From assembly GCA_020736575.1 (NCBI GenBank), contig JAGPYM010000002.1:2480001-2544000 (forward strand): a stretch of 64,000 nucleotides of DNA. The letters are read 5' to 3'. The position numbers and the translations under genes were made by a program. Positions 46,801 through 58,158 of the stretch are shown piece after piece. The notes beneath the pieces were generated by a model, which did no database searches, had not been told where the DNA came from, and worked only from the letters and a program-made list of their open reading frames with translations. Within the stretch, counting starts at the first letter, position 1. Each line of letters begins with the position of its first letter. Origin of the DNA: Thelonectria olida. Taxonomy: Eukaryota > Ascomycota > Sordariomycetes > Hypocreales > Nectriaceae.

Positions 46801-48618
46801 GCCGCTCAGCGTCTTGGCCTTGCTCTTGAGCTTGAGTTCCAGGTCGCACGCCCGCACAAGCTCCTCGAGTTCCTGTCGCGTCTCGCTTCCGCCTTTGATC
46901 TGGCTCCAGAGACGCACGTGCTCCCAGACGGTGAGATCATCCCAGAGCGTGTTTCTCTGCGGACAGATGCCCATCTGAGACGGCATGGCATCCAGCCTGA
47001 CGGAGCCCTCTGTCGGCGTGATGAAGCCCGACATCATGTGCAGAGTCGTCGTCTTGCCTGAGCCGTTTGGCCCAACGAGACAGAGAATCTGCCCTCTGTG
47101 GCCTTGAATACTGACGCCATCGACGGCCGTTACCGGACGTCTCTTCCCACAGCAAAAGATGCGCTCCAGCACGTTTGGAGCGAACCTCTTCTTGAGGTCG
47201 AACGTGGCAGCGACCACTCCTGGGCCGGCTGCGGCGTTTCTTGCAAACGTCCTCTTCCGGAAATCGATTCCGTGCATCAAGTGCTCGACAAGCATGGCGC
47301 CAAGGGGGTAGGCGAAGATGTGGAGGACTAGGAACCCGAGCATCGTCGCCTGCGTGACGTGATACGATTCGGAGTTGATTCCAGCGTCCTCGTGAGGGAT
47401 CTTGTTCACGTCGGCTCGTGTGCCGTTGAGCTCCCAAAGGCACATCTGCTGGGTGAAGAAGACGTGGTTCGAGCTGGGGAAGAACAGCGACAGGAGGAGG
47501 GCTCCGATGTGCTGCGGCTTCGGGTGCAGCTGGAAGCTGTAGATCTGAGCCGCAACGGACAGCAGCAGGAACATGCCGATCACGTAGATGGCCGACACTC
47601 GGGACTTGGTGAAGAAGGCGGCAGCGAAGACGGTAGCGCTGTTCACAGCCAGGCCGAGCAGGATCTGCCAGCCGACGACGACGCCGAGACTGGCAGTCGG
47701 GAACATGAGCTGGCCGTACAGCACGCCAAAGACGGCGAAGCAGGGCAGACACAGAAGGTCAAAGACGACCAGCCAGCCGAGCACCCGCGCAGCAGTGGCG
47801 CTGCCGCCGCCCATGGCGTCTACCAGCTGGGACATGCCCGACTCCCGCTCCGAGGTGATCAGGCCGGTGAAGCGGTATATGATGAAGAAGTAGCAGGCGA
47901 AGAGGGCAAACACGTAGACTTGTCCGATGAGCTGCACGGAATCCTGCCGATGGATGCGGTCCTGCTCTTCCTGCGTCTCTGACGTAAACAGGACCACGTC
48001 TGGCACCGTCGTCGAGTTGGTAATGGCATTGTTGATGGCGAGTTGCAGCGGGAGATACAGCTCCTCCTGGTCGCTCTCGTGTTTCCTGGCGTTGAAATGC
48101 ATGTCGTTCCGGGCGGGATCAGCGCGGATAGTGTACTGCCAGGTATGGTTCGTGCTCTGGCTGTTCTCAACCGCCCCCTCGGTCAGGGGAGAGTCGATAA
48201 AGGTGACGGCAGCATGGCAGTCGCTGACGCCTCTCAGGTTCGCGAGGCAGACGGTGGTCAAGTAGGATTCGTTGTCGAGGAACAGGAGCTTGGTCTTGTC
48301 GAGGGGCTCGGTAAAGGTTTTTATGACGCGGACGGCGTCGTCACCGAGGTGAGGAGGCTGCACGATGACGAGTTTCCCGCCGGTGAGAGTGTCGTTGAGG
48401 TTCTTGATGGGCGTCGGGGTGGCCACGCCGAAGCCGTTGGAGGAAGCGAGGAACGAGGGGATGGAGGCGAGGACGGCGAGGATGGCGAGAGGGAAGCCAT
48501 AGATGGAAAGGAGGAAGCCGACGGGGCTTCTGAAGAGAGTGATGAGGAGGTTCTTGTAAATGAGAGCCCGGAGTTGGTGAGCGAAGGCTCGCAATCGCCA
48601 GTTGGACGACGGTGCCAT
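43814..48618 (-). CDS. ABC transporter, full-size, ABCA-type architecture
   Basis: Three exons, 48618-45691, 45633-45232 and 45178-43814, give 1564 residues. The order is TMD1-NBD1-TMD2-NBD2. An N-terminal membrane helix is followed by a large extracytosolic loop and five to six more helices (for example VYVFALFACYFFIIYRFTGL). NBD1 has GPNGSGKTT (about 516), LSGGQ (about 603) and CLIDE (about 624). NBD2 has GPNGAGKST (about 1268), an altered signature LSGGN (about 1361) and LVLDE (about 1383). The halves, the long loops after the first helix and the NBD sequence resemble ABCA lipid transporters, which occur in filamentous fungi but not in budding yeast. The substrate cannot be deduced; lipid export or floppase activity is the family expectation. 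Long ORFs on the opposite strand across this gene are codon-bias shadows. Confidence 0.93.
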
Positions 48619-49600
48619 GGCCGCGTGTGAGAGTTAGACCTGGTTGGAGACTATGTCATCTGCTGTCGGATGCATCAGGGGATGGGCAGATGAGCTGCGT
48701 TTATTCAAAGCAAGGAAAGATGTCAACGAATGTAGCAAAGAGGCGAGAATAACGAGTGAGTGCATCTGCTGCTACCGAATGTGTCCAAGAGAGAAGAGTG
48801 AGGCCATCATATAACACACAAGTACCGGCATATACTGAAGCAAATCGAAGGAACACACACCACGTAAACTCGTCTAATTCCGAACATGACAATCATCCAC
48901 GTCTAATGGAATTTCTGCACTTGGTCTGTATGCAATGCACCAATCTCGTGTTGACAAGCTCAGCCTCCCTCCTTGGACGATGTCCAGCGGGGAGAAGACG
49001 GGCGACCAAATTAGACTTGTTCTAGACGCACTCATAAGGCGTAGTTAAGTCGAGTTAAGGTGGTTAGCTACTGAATAGAGCCAGTTTCATCAATCAAGCC
49101 CACGATTCGTCTCGTGTCTGTTGCCGTCTGCCGCTCAGCCTTCCCGCCCAATCCTTCAAGGGGACAGGGGTCGGTGCTATACGACGGCATTAGCTTGGGG
49201 CGGCCGACCAAATATGGGCCGAACAAACAATCGGTCCAACGAGCGAGTCTTTTGAGGCGTCGTTGAAGTGCCGATTGCCGAGTTGCTTGTCGTCTGGTCT
49301 CCTCGAACAAGCAGCAAGCGGCCGCCTCAGAGACGCATCTGTTTCACCTGCTCGACTCAGGCACAGGTTGCACTGCCTCGATATCTAATCAATTTTCGTA
49401 TTTCCCCTCTTCACTGAGCCAATGAGCTGGCCACCTGTTACGACAGGACCAATCAAGCACGACTGTTCCATTCCTACACTCAACTTCACGCGGCACACGC
49501 ACCAGCTCAACGACTTTGATAGACAGGGGCTGTAGTTATGTCACCTCAAACTACATCCTGTCTTGCCAGGCCGTCTACATAGGAGAAGCTCACGAATACC
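48619..49600. other. Promoter region of the ABC transporter gene
   Basis: About 980 bp between two minus-strand genes. No coding frame or RNA gene was recognised. Confidence 0.6.
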
Positions 49601-50878
49601 TTAGTCAAAGGGAATCCTTCGCAGCCCGTCCGACATGCCCCTCTTCTTCATCTCCTGCGCCGCTGCCAGGCTGCTCGGAACCTTGATACCACAGCAATCT
49701 CCCCACGTCGTCCCATCATGAGCGTGCCCGACATGAGGATCCGATGATTCATGTGTCGCCTCATCGTCGACCTCGGCAGCATCCTCCTCGCTCATGCCGT
49801 CAGTTGCTGGCACTAAGGACCCGAAGAGGAAGTGCTGCATCACAGGCAGCTTGCCCAGGACTTCCGACACAAACATTCGCCGCATCCCTCCATCAATCTT
49901 GGCCCAAGACTTTGCCGATGAGATGTCGTCGAGCATCGGGCTATGCCATCGCAGGCCCTTGACTGTTTTGGTGCTGTTCACAAAACTAACCTGGCCCAGG
50001 TACATGTAGTCGTTTCCAAATTCCTCCAAGGTAAGCTGTTGGTGAATAGCTCGCGGCGTGATGTATGGATGATGCAACAGCTGGCTCGCACCAAAAAGAA
50101 ATGGTAGAAACTGGTAGTCGTCAAGCCCCCAAACGCCATGGGATCCAGCTGGCTCTAGGTAGTAGGTCATTTGGACAACTCGCATCAGCTCGAGGTACCG
50201 TGGGAAAACTCGAAGAACGAGGGCTTTGAAATCAGCCTTCGGAACCAGCCCGAGCTGGTAGAGACACAACAACCAGATGATGAAGTTCAGCTCATGACCA
50301 GAGCCATAGTCAATACGGTTGCCGTTCCCAAAAGACTGGCAAAAGTAGGTCGACACCTCAGCGACGGCATCGTCGCTTCCCAAGCCCAGCTGGCCATGCC
50401 ATTTGCCGCTCTTTTCTTGGGCGAGCTCGAGGAATCCGCGAAAGGCCTTGTTGCCGAAACGCGATCCGCCCTGTTCGTTCGGAGGTGATTGTGATACGAG
50501 CTGCTCCGCCTCGCCCAGAATGTTCAAGATGGTTTGCACCTTATCGCTAATGTCGCCTTCGCGAACCGCCGAACATGGGTCGTCGATTACAGACTCTGCG
50601 AGGCCAAAAACCCAGGCCGTGATGAGTTTGTACGTCTCTGACGCCAAAAACAGCTCATGGTCCTTTCTTGATAATATTCTTCGCGAGGGTAGCTTGTAGG
50701 TCCAGTTGGATCTGTCGGGTGGCGAGGGAAGGGCGGGAGTTGCGGGCACAGGAGTGGCATTCGACTGCGGCGCTTGTCGCCTGCGAGGTTCGAGCTTGGG
50801 GATTCTGTCCTTTAGGTTGGGGATCGAGGATGCCGCTGGTTGCGATGGCGGTGTCTGCGTAGTATCGAGAGAGGGCAT
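49601..50878 (-). CDS. PP2A phosphatase activator (PTPA), Rrd1/Rrd2 family
   Basis: Single exon, 425 residues, ATG at 50878. After a Pro-rich disordered N-terminus of about 65 residues, the PTPA fold runs from FLASETYKLITAWVFGLAES to about residue 360. Key motifs are GNKAFRGF, DYGSGHELNFIIWLLCLYQLG (residues of the ATP-binding and peptidyl-prolyl isomerase site), EPAGSHGVWGLDDYQFLPFL and the Trp-rich GLRWHSPMLDDI region. PTPA reactivates and helps load metal into PP2A catalytic subunits, with prolyl isomerase activity. The C-terminus carries an acidic stretch, then 'HDGTTWGDCCGIKVPSSLAA', as in fungal members. Its length suits the activator-2 (Rrd2) branch better than the longer activator 1, but I cannot separate the two with certainty. 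Divergent from RRP46, 540 bp apart. Confidence 0.93.
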   Translation of the reverse strand: MPSLDTTQTPPSQPAASSIPNLKDRIPKLEPRRRQAPQSNATPVPATPALPSPPDRSNWTYKLPSRRILSRKDHELFLASETYKLITAWVFGLAESVIDDPCSAVREGDISDKVQTILNILGEAEQLVSQSPPNEQGGSRFGNKAFRGFLELAQEKSGKWHGQLGLGSDDAVAEVSTYFCQSFGNGNRIDYGSGHELNFIIWLLCLYQLGLVPKADFKALVLRVFPRYLELMRVVQMTYYLEPAGSHGVWGLDDYQFLPFLFGASQLLHHPYITPRAIHQQLTLEEFGNDYMYLGQVSFVNSTKTVKGLRWHSPMLDDISSAKSWAKIDGGMRRMFVSEVLGKLPVMQHFLFGSLVPATDGMSEEDAAEVDDEATHESSDPHVGHAHDGTTWGDCCGIKVPSSLAAAQEMKKRGMSDGLRRIPFD

Positions 50879-51418
50879 GGTTTCAGAAGGTCGTTATGGT
50901 GATGTAAGTGTTGAGCGTGACGATGGCTTCATAATCAATGAGAGGTCTTCAAGCGATGTGGTGCAAGTGCTGCAAGTCCGTAGTAGTCAGCACCTGCAGC
51001 TTTAGCGCAAGAACATAACCAGAGTCTAGAAGGTGCTGTCACTTGCCCCCAATCCCTCCTCTAAAATTTAGGGGGCATTCAGGCATCAGATCAACTTCCA
51101 TATGGCATAGGAACAGCGACTTCGCCTCGCTATTATACAAGTTAATGAATTGAAAGGAGGTGAGACTACGCAGAACTGTAATAGACCGGTCAGTCCAGTA
51201 ATTTGTAGGTATTTTCTTCTTCGTGATGTTTGTTGGTGGCTAGGTAGTAGTTAACACCTTCTTACTGGAGATGTACATGCAAGCCCACCCAATTCAGACT
51301 TGAGACTAAGTACCTCCCTAGAACGCGGGCAATCCACTGGACGGACCCCCGAAATCAACGACACCTCAAAATTTTTACCAGCCTTGCGCCCGTTCCAAGA
51401 TCATAACCAACTACAACA
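50879..51418. promoter_or_regulatory. Divergent promoter region, PTPA and RRP46
   Basis: 540 bp separates the two head-to-head start codons and must contain both promoters. No clear TATA box or known motif stands out. Confidence 0.5.
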
Positions 51419-52286
51419 ATGGCTCCCTCCGCCCAAGCAGCCGCTGAGCTGTCGCATCTCCCCAAGGCCGACGGCTCTGCCACCTTTTCATACGGCGGCT
51501 ACTCAGTAATTTCTGCCGTAAACGGCCCCGTCGAAGCGCAGCGCCGAGACGAGAACGCCTTTGAAGCCCTCGTCGATGTCATTGTGCGGCCCGCGGCTGG
51601 TGTTGGAGGTGAGAGACAGAGCAGCATCGCCATTGTTGCCCAAGCCCTCTAACCAAAGCCCAACTCTAGGAACCCGAGAGCGACAGCTTGAATCGCTATT
51701 GCAAGCCGCTCTTCGTCAGCTGATCCCTATCCGGAACTATCCCAGATGTGTTATCCAAGTCACCCTCCAGGTGGCCGAGTCACCAGAAAATGCCTATGTC
51801 AACACCAAGCTGATGCAAGCTCAACTTGTAAGGGCCCTGGAACAATAGATTAATGACTTCACAAAAGCTCACACTCCATGACAGAATCTTCCCATCATCC
51901 CTGCCTTATTGCACTCGGCTATCCTTGGTATCCTAACTGCCGCAATCCCTCTCAAGGCTATCGCTGCAGCTACTCTCATAGCCATTCCGGAGGAAGGTAA
52001 AGATTTCATAATCGACCCTACTGCAGTTGAGGCAGAGAGAGCAAAGTCCCTGCACGTCCTTGGTTTCACGTCCAAGGATGAGCTTCTTTTGTCTGAGAGC
52101 GAAGGCTCATTCTCTGCCAATGAATGGACAAAGGTCTTGGAGTTGGGACAACAAGTATGCTACCAACATCAGCAAACCAGCTTTGACACAGCCATGGGAG
52201 GTGATAACCTAGAGTCGCAAAGCATGAAGGACTTCATCCGCTCAGTCATGCAAGCCCAGGTTGCTGAGGATCTCCATTGGAAATGA
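51419..52286 (+). CDS. RRP46: Exosome complex component RRP46 (RNase PH-like)
   Basis: Three exons, 51419-51608, 51670-51827 and 51885-52286, give 249 residues. The RNase PH fold is recognisable from GSATFSYGGYSVISAVNGPVE (first core strands) through LLQAALRQLIPIRNYPRCVI and the helix LPIIPALLHSAILGILTAAI to 'LIAIPEEGKDFIIDPTAVEA'. As in other eukaryotic RRP46 proteins, no catalytic phosphate-binding set is evident. The subunit forms the inert six-membered ring of the RNA exosome with RRP41, RRP45, RRP43, MTR3 and RRP42, in nucleus and cytosol. Confidence 0.92.
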
Positions 52287-54154
52287 TGGCTTCCCCAAGT
52301 TTCAGTACCCGCTGAGTCCTAGTCATACCGACAAGCCGGGGTTTGTCGTTGAAGCGTACAGAAACCTCGCCCAGTGATTCGTCGCCGAATTTCATGACAT
52401 CTCACGCATCGCTTCGCATCTACTACATCGACGGCATCAGAACAGACTAGGCGACTGCAGCCTATCAAGCAACGAGATGATCAAACCGCGGCGGGATGTG
52501 TCCTCAGGAGAAACCGTGGGCATGGTGATTCCTAGTTCCAATAGTATGGTTGATAAGGAGAGATGTGGAACGGCCCGAGCTATAACATGAACTCGAGGCG
52601 GCGTTTCATCTGAACTTCGGCGTTGTTCAGGGGCATGGTCAAACAGAACCTCCCTTTCGCCTTAGGGAGGTTGGCGGATGGGAGGAAAGGGGGCAATCAA
52701 GAAATTTCGTGGATGGATGTGGTCAATCTGTCAGATACGCCTATCTCGACATTTGACTCATGCGCATAGGTGACGCACAAAGGGATCAAGGTCATCACCA
52801 AGAGGCCAGGTTGTACAATGAGATTGAGGGTTGATAGCCGCCAGGTAACTTTGGGAATGCTTAGATCTGCGCCTAAAAGTTGCCTGAACATGAATCTAGA
52901 ACTTTTCGATGATCTCGCCCTCCAGCAAATCAAGTTTATCTCAGGCACACAATCGGAGATACGGCACGGTTCGCATTGAGCCAAGGCGAAACTCCTTGGT
53001 CAGGAGTGAAGTTGAGACGAAATGTCACAGTGTTTCACCTTCGGAACGCCGGCCCCCCGAAGTCTTGGGCCTATCACCACCCCATGCAGGCACTATCACA
53101 AGCAAGGGCGGCGATGGAGGTGCGACGTCACAGCTTGCCGACCGAAGCAGGCCTCAAACATAACAAACATTGCCTGGAGGGTGGAAACTGGGCATGTCAG
53201 CCTCCTGACCTTGCAGCGGGAACGGATTCGAAGTCTCGCGCCGCCATCTGGGCGTCTGTAACCTCCATGCAAGGGCATTGAAGCAGCGAAGAGCACTAGC
53301 TACCGTCAGCCATCCATGGATATTGGCTAGCCCCACTGCAACCTCAAAAGCCGTTGCACACTCATGGAGCTCGAGAGCGGATGGTCTGGTCCCCGACGTT
53401 ACAACGGGCTGGGGCAGTGGGCGTGCAGGAGTTTGAGGACAACAACAGCAACGGCTGGGAAAACATGGCCAATCCACCAACTCACCGTTTTGTACGCTAA
53501 TTCGTGCTGCATAATGCGGTCGAGAGCAAGATGAGACGGCCAGGGCGTTTCCTCTGACGCTTGATCGACAGGAACCAGACACTCGACTAGATTCTCCGGG
53601 CATCTGGACTCCTCATACTCGGGGACGCAGTATTACTTTGTAAGCTAAGAGCGGCAGGCTGCAGGTGACAGTCTTCACATTAAAAACGCGCCTCCCCAAC
53701 GGCGAAAGACGAGAACAAAAGGAATTGGCTCCAGGCGCACCTCCAATCCCACTTCTTTTCTTTCTTTTTCCTTTGCCTGTTGGCTGGGCTTTTTGTTCTG
53801 TCACGGGCTCTGCTCTCCACCACGCAGAGGGATCACATCATCCACGGAATCTACGTCAGAAGACAAGAGGAAAAAAAAAAGTGGCTTTGAGAGTTGCTTT
53901 TTGGTTCTCTTTTCGTTTAATTATCGCCCGTATTCGTCAGCAGGCCCGATTTTGCTGGCAGGCTGCTTGTTCGCCCGCCCTTCCTTCCTTCTTTCTTGGC
54001 AGCTGCCGTTGACGGTGGCCTCAACCTTTCAAGCCTGGCGCTTCCTTCCTTCCTGTCACTGGCTACGATTCTTTTCTTGTCAGTCTATTGGACCGACCTA
54101 ATAATTTCTTCAGTTTCTTCTTCTTCTTTCTTTCTTACTTATTCCATTACCCCT

Positions 54155-54175
54155 ATTATTATTATTATTATTATT
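54155..54175. repeat. ATT microsatellite
   Basis: Seven ATT units followed by degenerate TTG/ATT triplets, in the putative NAD kinase leader or promoter. Confidence 0.85.
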
Positions 54176-54357
54176 TGTTTATTATTGTTATTACTTGTCC
54201 GACGCTGGTCGTTGAGAGGGTTGCACCTACATCCTCCATCTTGCATCCTGCAGCTGCGTTCGGTGTGTTGCATTGCATCTCACTCTCCACCACCCATCCA
54301 GCTTGCACCTTGCACCTGCAGCAATTGGACTGGACTGGACTCCCTATCCTTGGTTGG

Positions 54358-54374
54358 CTCTCTCTCTCTCTCTC
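54358..54374. repeat. CT dinucleotide tract
   Basis: Uninterrupted CT tract of about 8 units in a pyrimidine-rich block upstream of NAD kinase. Such tracts are common around fungal transcription start sites. Confidence 0.8.
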
Positions 54375-55653
54375 CTCGATCACGATCCCGGTCTTGCTAC
54401 CGGCCTTTTGCATACCTACGTCCCCAGGTTTCGACATAAGCGAGGCGTCATATCATACCTATCACATCATATCACCTGCAAGACGAAGGCGCAAGAGCCA
54501 AGATTCCGATATTTCCAGCATCCAACAAGCCCGGACTTAAGTTGCAGCCCCTCGATTAAGCTACTGGGTTTCCCGCTCTGCTAGTTGCCCAGGTTTTAGG
54601 ACCTGCATCTGGTACATTCAACGTCTTTCAGCCTTTATTTGCTGGCCTCGTCACGCACGTGCAGTGTGACTCTGCGGCTGCATCTCATTTTCATCACATC
54701 GACCGCCAATCGCGGCCGTCTCCTCCGCTCGGCTCGGGTCACGTCCAACCGCAGGGCACCAACTAGCATCGATTTGAGCGCTCCCCGCAAAGACCAGTAC
54801 GGACGAAATTAGAAGCCTCAACTCGCCTCTACTTGATTCGACTTAGTTGCCAGGCCTTGTCGCCCTGTCTTCGCAGGACGCCCCAACGTACCAAAGCGAG
54901 ATTTAGGAGAGTGGGATAAGTTGCATCGAAGAAGTGACGGTGAGTCGGCAGCCCAATTGGAACTTGGGCCGGTTGCCGAACCAGAACAATCTTTGGGGAA
55001 TCTAGAAGCGGTAACCACCATTATCGCCACCCACCTTCATTCTGCCTGTCCTCTTCCCCCTTCCGAGGAGTCGCGGGGAACACTGAAGCACTCCCGGAGG
55101 TACCGCGGTAGATAGCGGAGAAGTTTGAGACAGCATCTCTTTCTGAGATCAGCATCGGAGTCTGGTCAGCGAAAGAAAGGATTCAAGGCAGAAACGATAG
55201 GCAGAGCCTCCGCTTTCGGTTCCTTTTTGCTGCTGGGCGGCATATCTGGACACTGCCAAGTGCAAGCAAGCCCCCCGGTATTTCCGTTTCTGATCTCCGC
55301 CGGACTCCGTCATTGGTCGCGATCGGAACCCGCCCGGACTTTGAAGTTGCCAGACGAAAGAGGGAGCGGAAAAACACACGCAGAGCTACCGATAGCTGCA
55401 CACACACGACTCAATCATCACCGTTCTAAATTATAGTACGGGCGTCTGTGTCTGTGTGACAGTGTGATAGTGTGTGATTGTCCCTGTCCGCGTGAGAGAA
55501 ACGAAAGACAAAGAAAGACGAGAAAGTGTTTGAGCGGTGGCTTGCATCCACCCCCAAATTTGTCAACTTCGTTCCCTCCCTGCATCTCATCCATCATCCA
55601 TCGCCGAAATTCCCATTTCCATACCCAGACCAAAAAAGGGAAAGCCAATACCA

Positions 55654-58158
55654 ATGCCAGCGCCAATGTCTTCCCCAATTCGTTCCCCATCCGCGGAGCC
55701 CAAGATGACAGGCACAGGCATGCTCTGCAACTCCGCGTCTCCCACGGCACTCCACCCGGCTCTTAGCGGGACCCGGCCTGAACACGGCGGTTCTCCTCAA
55801 TCTTTTAATAATAATAAGAGCGCACCCGTCGCTGAACAGGAGACGAAGCTCGTGGTTGAAGAGCTGGCAACTGGTCCTCAAATAGTCTCGGATAGCACGA
55901 CAGCAAACCTTGTGCACAGCTCCAAACTCAGCCCCAGCCTCAGTCTCTACCTTGATCAACCCAACAGCGGCAGAGGTAACAACGAAACTTCTTCTCCGTC
56001 GGCAACACAACAACAGGAAGCTGATCCATCATCCACTGTCGCAGCTTTGTCTGGTGGGCCCTCTACCTCTTCGTCATTGCTCTCGCAATCTATCCCCACG
56101 GAGATTACGGAGACAGACACGGCTCGCCATCACTCATCGTCTTCTTCAAACCGCCGTCCCCTCTTTATAAACACATATCCCCCCTCGTCTTTTTTGTCCT
56201 CGACCACGGCGCAACAAGGCCATCGGCGCAACACTCCTTCCCGCGATTCCATTCCTCGGCAGACGGTCATTAAGGCTCTAGCCTCGGTGCGAAAACCGGA
56301 CCTGGTCTTGCTTGATAATAACAATTCTCATTCGCAATCGCAACCGCACGCCCGCATCCGCCAGGACAGAGATTCTCGCCGTCCCTCCCGCTCTCACTGC
56401 AAGTCGAAATCCCTCTCGATTCTGCACGGCATGCTTCCTCTCCAAGGCGGGGACGCCTCCCAATCTCTAGCCGAATCCCGCTTCGACTCACACTCCGATC
56501 CGGCATCCGAGTCTCACTCATCATCGCAAATGCCCAACGTTACCTCATCGTTGCCAACTGCCGTACAGCCTACCACTGTCTCAGTCTCGACAACTAGCGT
56601 CCCGTCGGTCACCCAAACCCAGTCTCCTGCTCAATCTCTCACGGATGCCCTCAACGATATCGCAAAGTCGCGGCTAGTATCCCCCACTCTGTCAACCCCC
56701 ATGGCTACTCCCACTACCGCAACTCTATCAAACGCCAATTCGGCCATCTCCAACCCGAATCCCACTGCCGCGCACAACACTGGTGCGGACACTAGACCTG
56801 ACACGCCTGCTACTGCTACCATTGCTTCCACTGTCGCTGCAGCTAACAACAACCCTCTCGTCTTGCCCTCAACCCTGCAGTCACCATGCTTCTATCACGA
56901 GCGTTTCGCCGACGCCGTCGATATCGACAAGGTTCTTGAGGAAATCAAAAATGACAATTGCATGTCTCACTCGCGCCTTGTGGCAACCGCTACTGGCGTT
57001 CGTGAGGTCTCCAAGCAGCTGCAGCGACGCCCCATTCGCCGCGCTGTCCGCAATATCATGATTGTAACAAAGGCCCGCGACAATCAACTCGTCCATCTTA
57101 CTCGCGAGCTTGCCACATGGCTCCTTCGCACGCCGCGTTATGGTTCCGACCTCGGCGTCAATGTCTACGTCGATGCCAAGCTGCGAAACTCTCGGCGCTT
57201 CGACGCTCCCGGCATCCTCGCCGAGAATCAGCGCTTCCAGCATATGCTCAAGTACTGGACTCCCGATCTTTGCTGGAGCCAGCCCGAGAAGTTCGACCTT
57301 GTCCTGACTCTTGGTGGCGATGGCACCGTTCTCTTCACATCATGGCTCTTCCAACGCATTGTGCCTCCCGTCCTTTCTTTCAGCTTGGGTAGCTTGGGCT
57401 TCATGACGACGTTTGAATTCGAGAAGTACAAGCAGCACCTCAATCGTGTCATGGGCGACGAAGGCATGAAGATCAATCTCCGCATGCGCTTCACCTGCAC
57501 TGTGTACCGCGGTGGACAATCTGGCAGTGGCCAGCTCGAGGAGGGCGAACAGTTTGAGGTGCTCAACGAGCTCGTCATTGACCGTGGCCCATCCCCATAC
57601 GTGTCCAACCTCGAGCTCTACGGCGATGATGAGCTGCTCACTGTCGTTCAGGCCGATGGATGCATCTTTTCCACCCCAACAGGGTCTACTGCCTACTCCC
57701 TTTCCGCTGGCGGTGCTCTTGTTCACCCAGACATCCCTGCCATCCTCCTCACGCCCATTTGCCCTCACACACTCTCCTTCCGTCCCATGGTTCTCTCCGA
57801 TACCATGGCCCTGCGCGTTTCCATCCCCCGCAACTCACGTGCTACTGCCTACTGTGCCTTTGACGGCAAGGGTCGCCTGGAGCTCCGCCAGGGTGATCAC
57901 GTCACCATCACGGCCTCTCAGTACCCCTTCCCTACTGTCACCCGCACCGATACGGAGTGGTTTGACAGCGTGAGCCGCACTCTGCGCTGGAACGTCCGCG
58001 CTGCCGCTCAGAAGCCCTTTGACGAGGGTGCTGCCGCAGATGCTGGCGAGGATGACATGGGCTGGGATATTGATACCGATAGTGCCTTCTATGGCAGCGA
58101 AGAGGGAAGCAATAGTGCGAGCCCCATTCGTCGCCAGATGAGTCTGCTGGGGCTATGA
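55654..58158 (+). CDS. NAD kinase with long disordered N-terminal extension
   Basis: One exon from the first in-frame ATG (55654) to the stop at 58158, 834 residues. The open frame continues upstream but has only GTG-type codons, and a second ATG at 55669 is equally plausible. Residues 1 to about 410 are Ser/Thr/Pro/Gln-rich and look disordered. The kinase starts at about residue 415 (CFYHERFADAVDIDKVLEEI) and includes RNIMIVTKARDNQ, the nucleotide-binding GGDGT (about 554-558), LGSLGFMTTF, NELVIDRG and STPTGSTAY (about 672-680). NAD kinase makes NADP from NAD and ATP (sometimes NADH). A cytosolic enzyme is expected because no presequence is visible. A catalytic core of about 400 residues suffices in yeast Utr1-type enzymes, so half of this protein is extra. 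Confidence 0.94.
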   Translation: MPAPMSSPIRSPSAEPKMTGTGMLCNSASPTALHPALSGTRPEHGGSPQSFNNNKSAPVAEQETKLVVEELATGPQIVSDSTTANLVHSSKLSPSLSLYLDQPNSGRGNNETSSPSATQQQEADPSSTVAALSGGPSTSSSLLSQSIPTEITETDTARHHSSSSSNRRPLFINTYPPSSFLSSTTAQQGHRRNTPSRDSIPRQTVIKALASVRKPDLVLLDNNNSHSQSQPHARIRQDRDSRRPSRSHCKSKSLSILHGMLPLQGGDASQSLAESRFDSHSDPASESHSSSQMPNVTSSLPTAVQPTTVSVSTTSVPSVTQTQSPAQSLTDALNDIAKSRLVSPTLSTPMATPTTATLSNANSAISNPNPTAAHNTGADTRPDTPATATIASTVAAANNNPLVLPSTLQSPCFYHERFADAVDIDKVLEEIKNDNCMSHSRLVATATGVREVSKQLQRRPIRRAVRNIMIVTKARDNQLVHLTRELATWLLRTPRYGSDLGVNVYVDAKLRNSRRFDAPGILAENQRFQHMLKYWTPDLCWSQPEKFDLVLTLGGDGTVLFTSWLFQRIVPPVLSFSLGSLGFMTTFEFEKYKQHLNRVMGDEGMKINLRMRFTCTVYRGGQSGSGQLEEGEQFEVLNELVIDRGPSPYVSNLELYGDDELLTVVQADGCIFSTPTGSTAYSLSAGGALVHPDIPAILLTPICPHTLSFRPMVLSDTMALRVSIPRNSRATAYCAFDGKGRLELRQGDHVTITASQYPFPTVTRTDTEWFDSVSRTLRWNVRAAAQKPFDEGAAADAGEDDMGWDIDTDSAFYGSEEGSNSASPIRRQMSLLGL

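Larger units (their letters stand above)
52287..55653. other. Intergenic region and long leader upstream of NAD kinase
   Basis: 3.4 kb with no protein-like frame. 52287-53640 is ordinary intergenic DNA. From about 53740 onward it is strongly pyrimidine-rich with an ATT microsatellite (54155-54175) and a CT tract (54358-54374). This suggests promoter plus a leader of up to 1.5 kb for the NAD kinase gene. A non-ATG frame (from 55537) extends the kinase ORF upstream but offers no Met. Confidence 0.55.

Noticed and set aside
45316..47061. 581-codon ORF on the plus strand
   Set aside because: It lies exactly opposite the ABC transporter, whose motifs are intact on the minus strand. Composition is Arg/His/Asp/Val-rich as expected for an antisense shadow, and similar shadows occur at 44531-45193, 47359-47982 and 48043-48630.
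53154..53603. 149-codon minus-strand ORF upstream of NAD kinase
   Set aside because: Random-looking Cys/Ser/Arg composition, no splice context and no recognisable domain.
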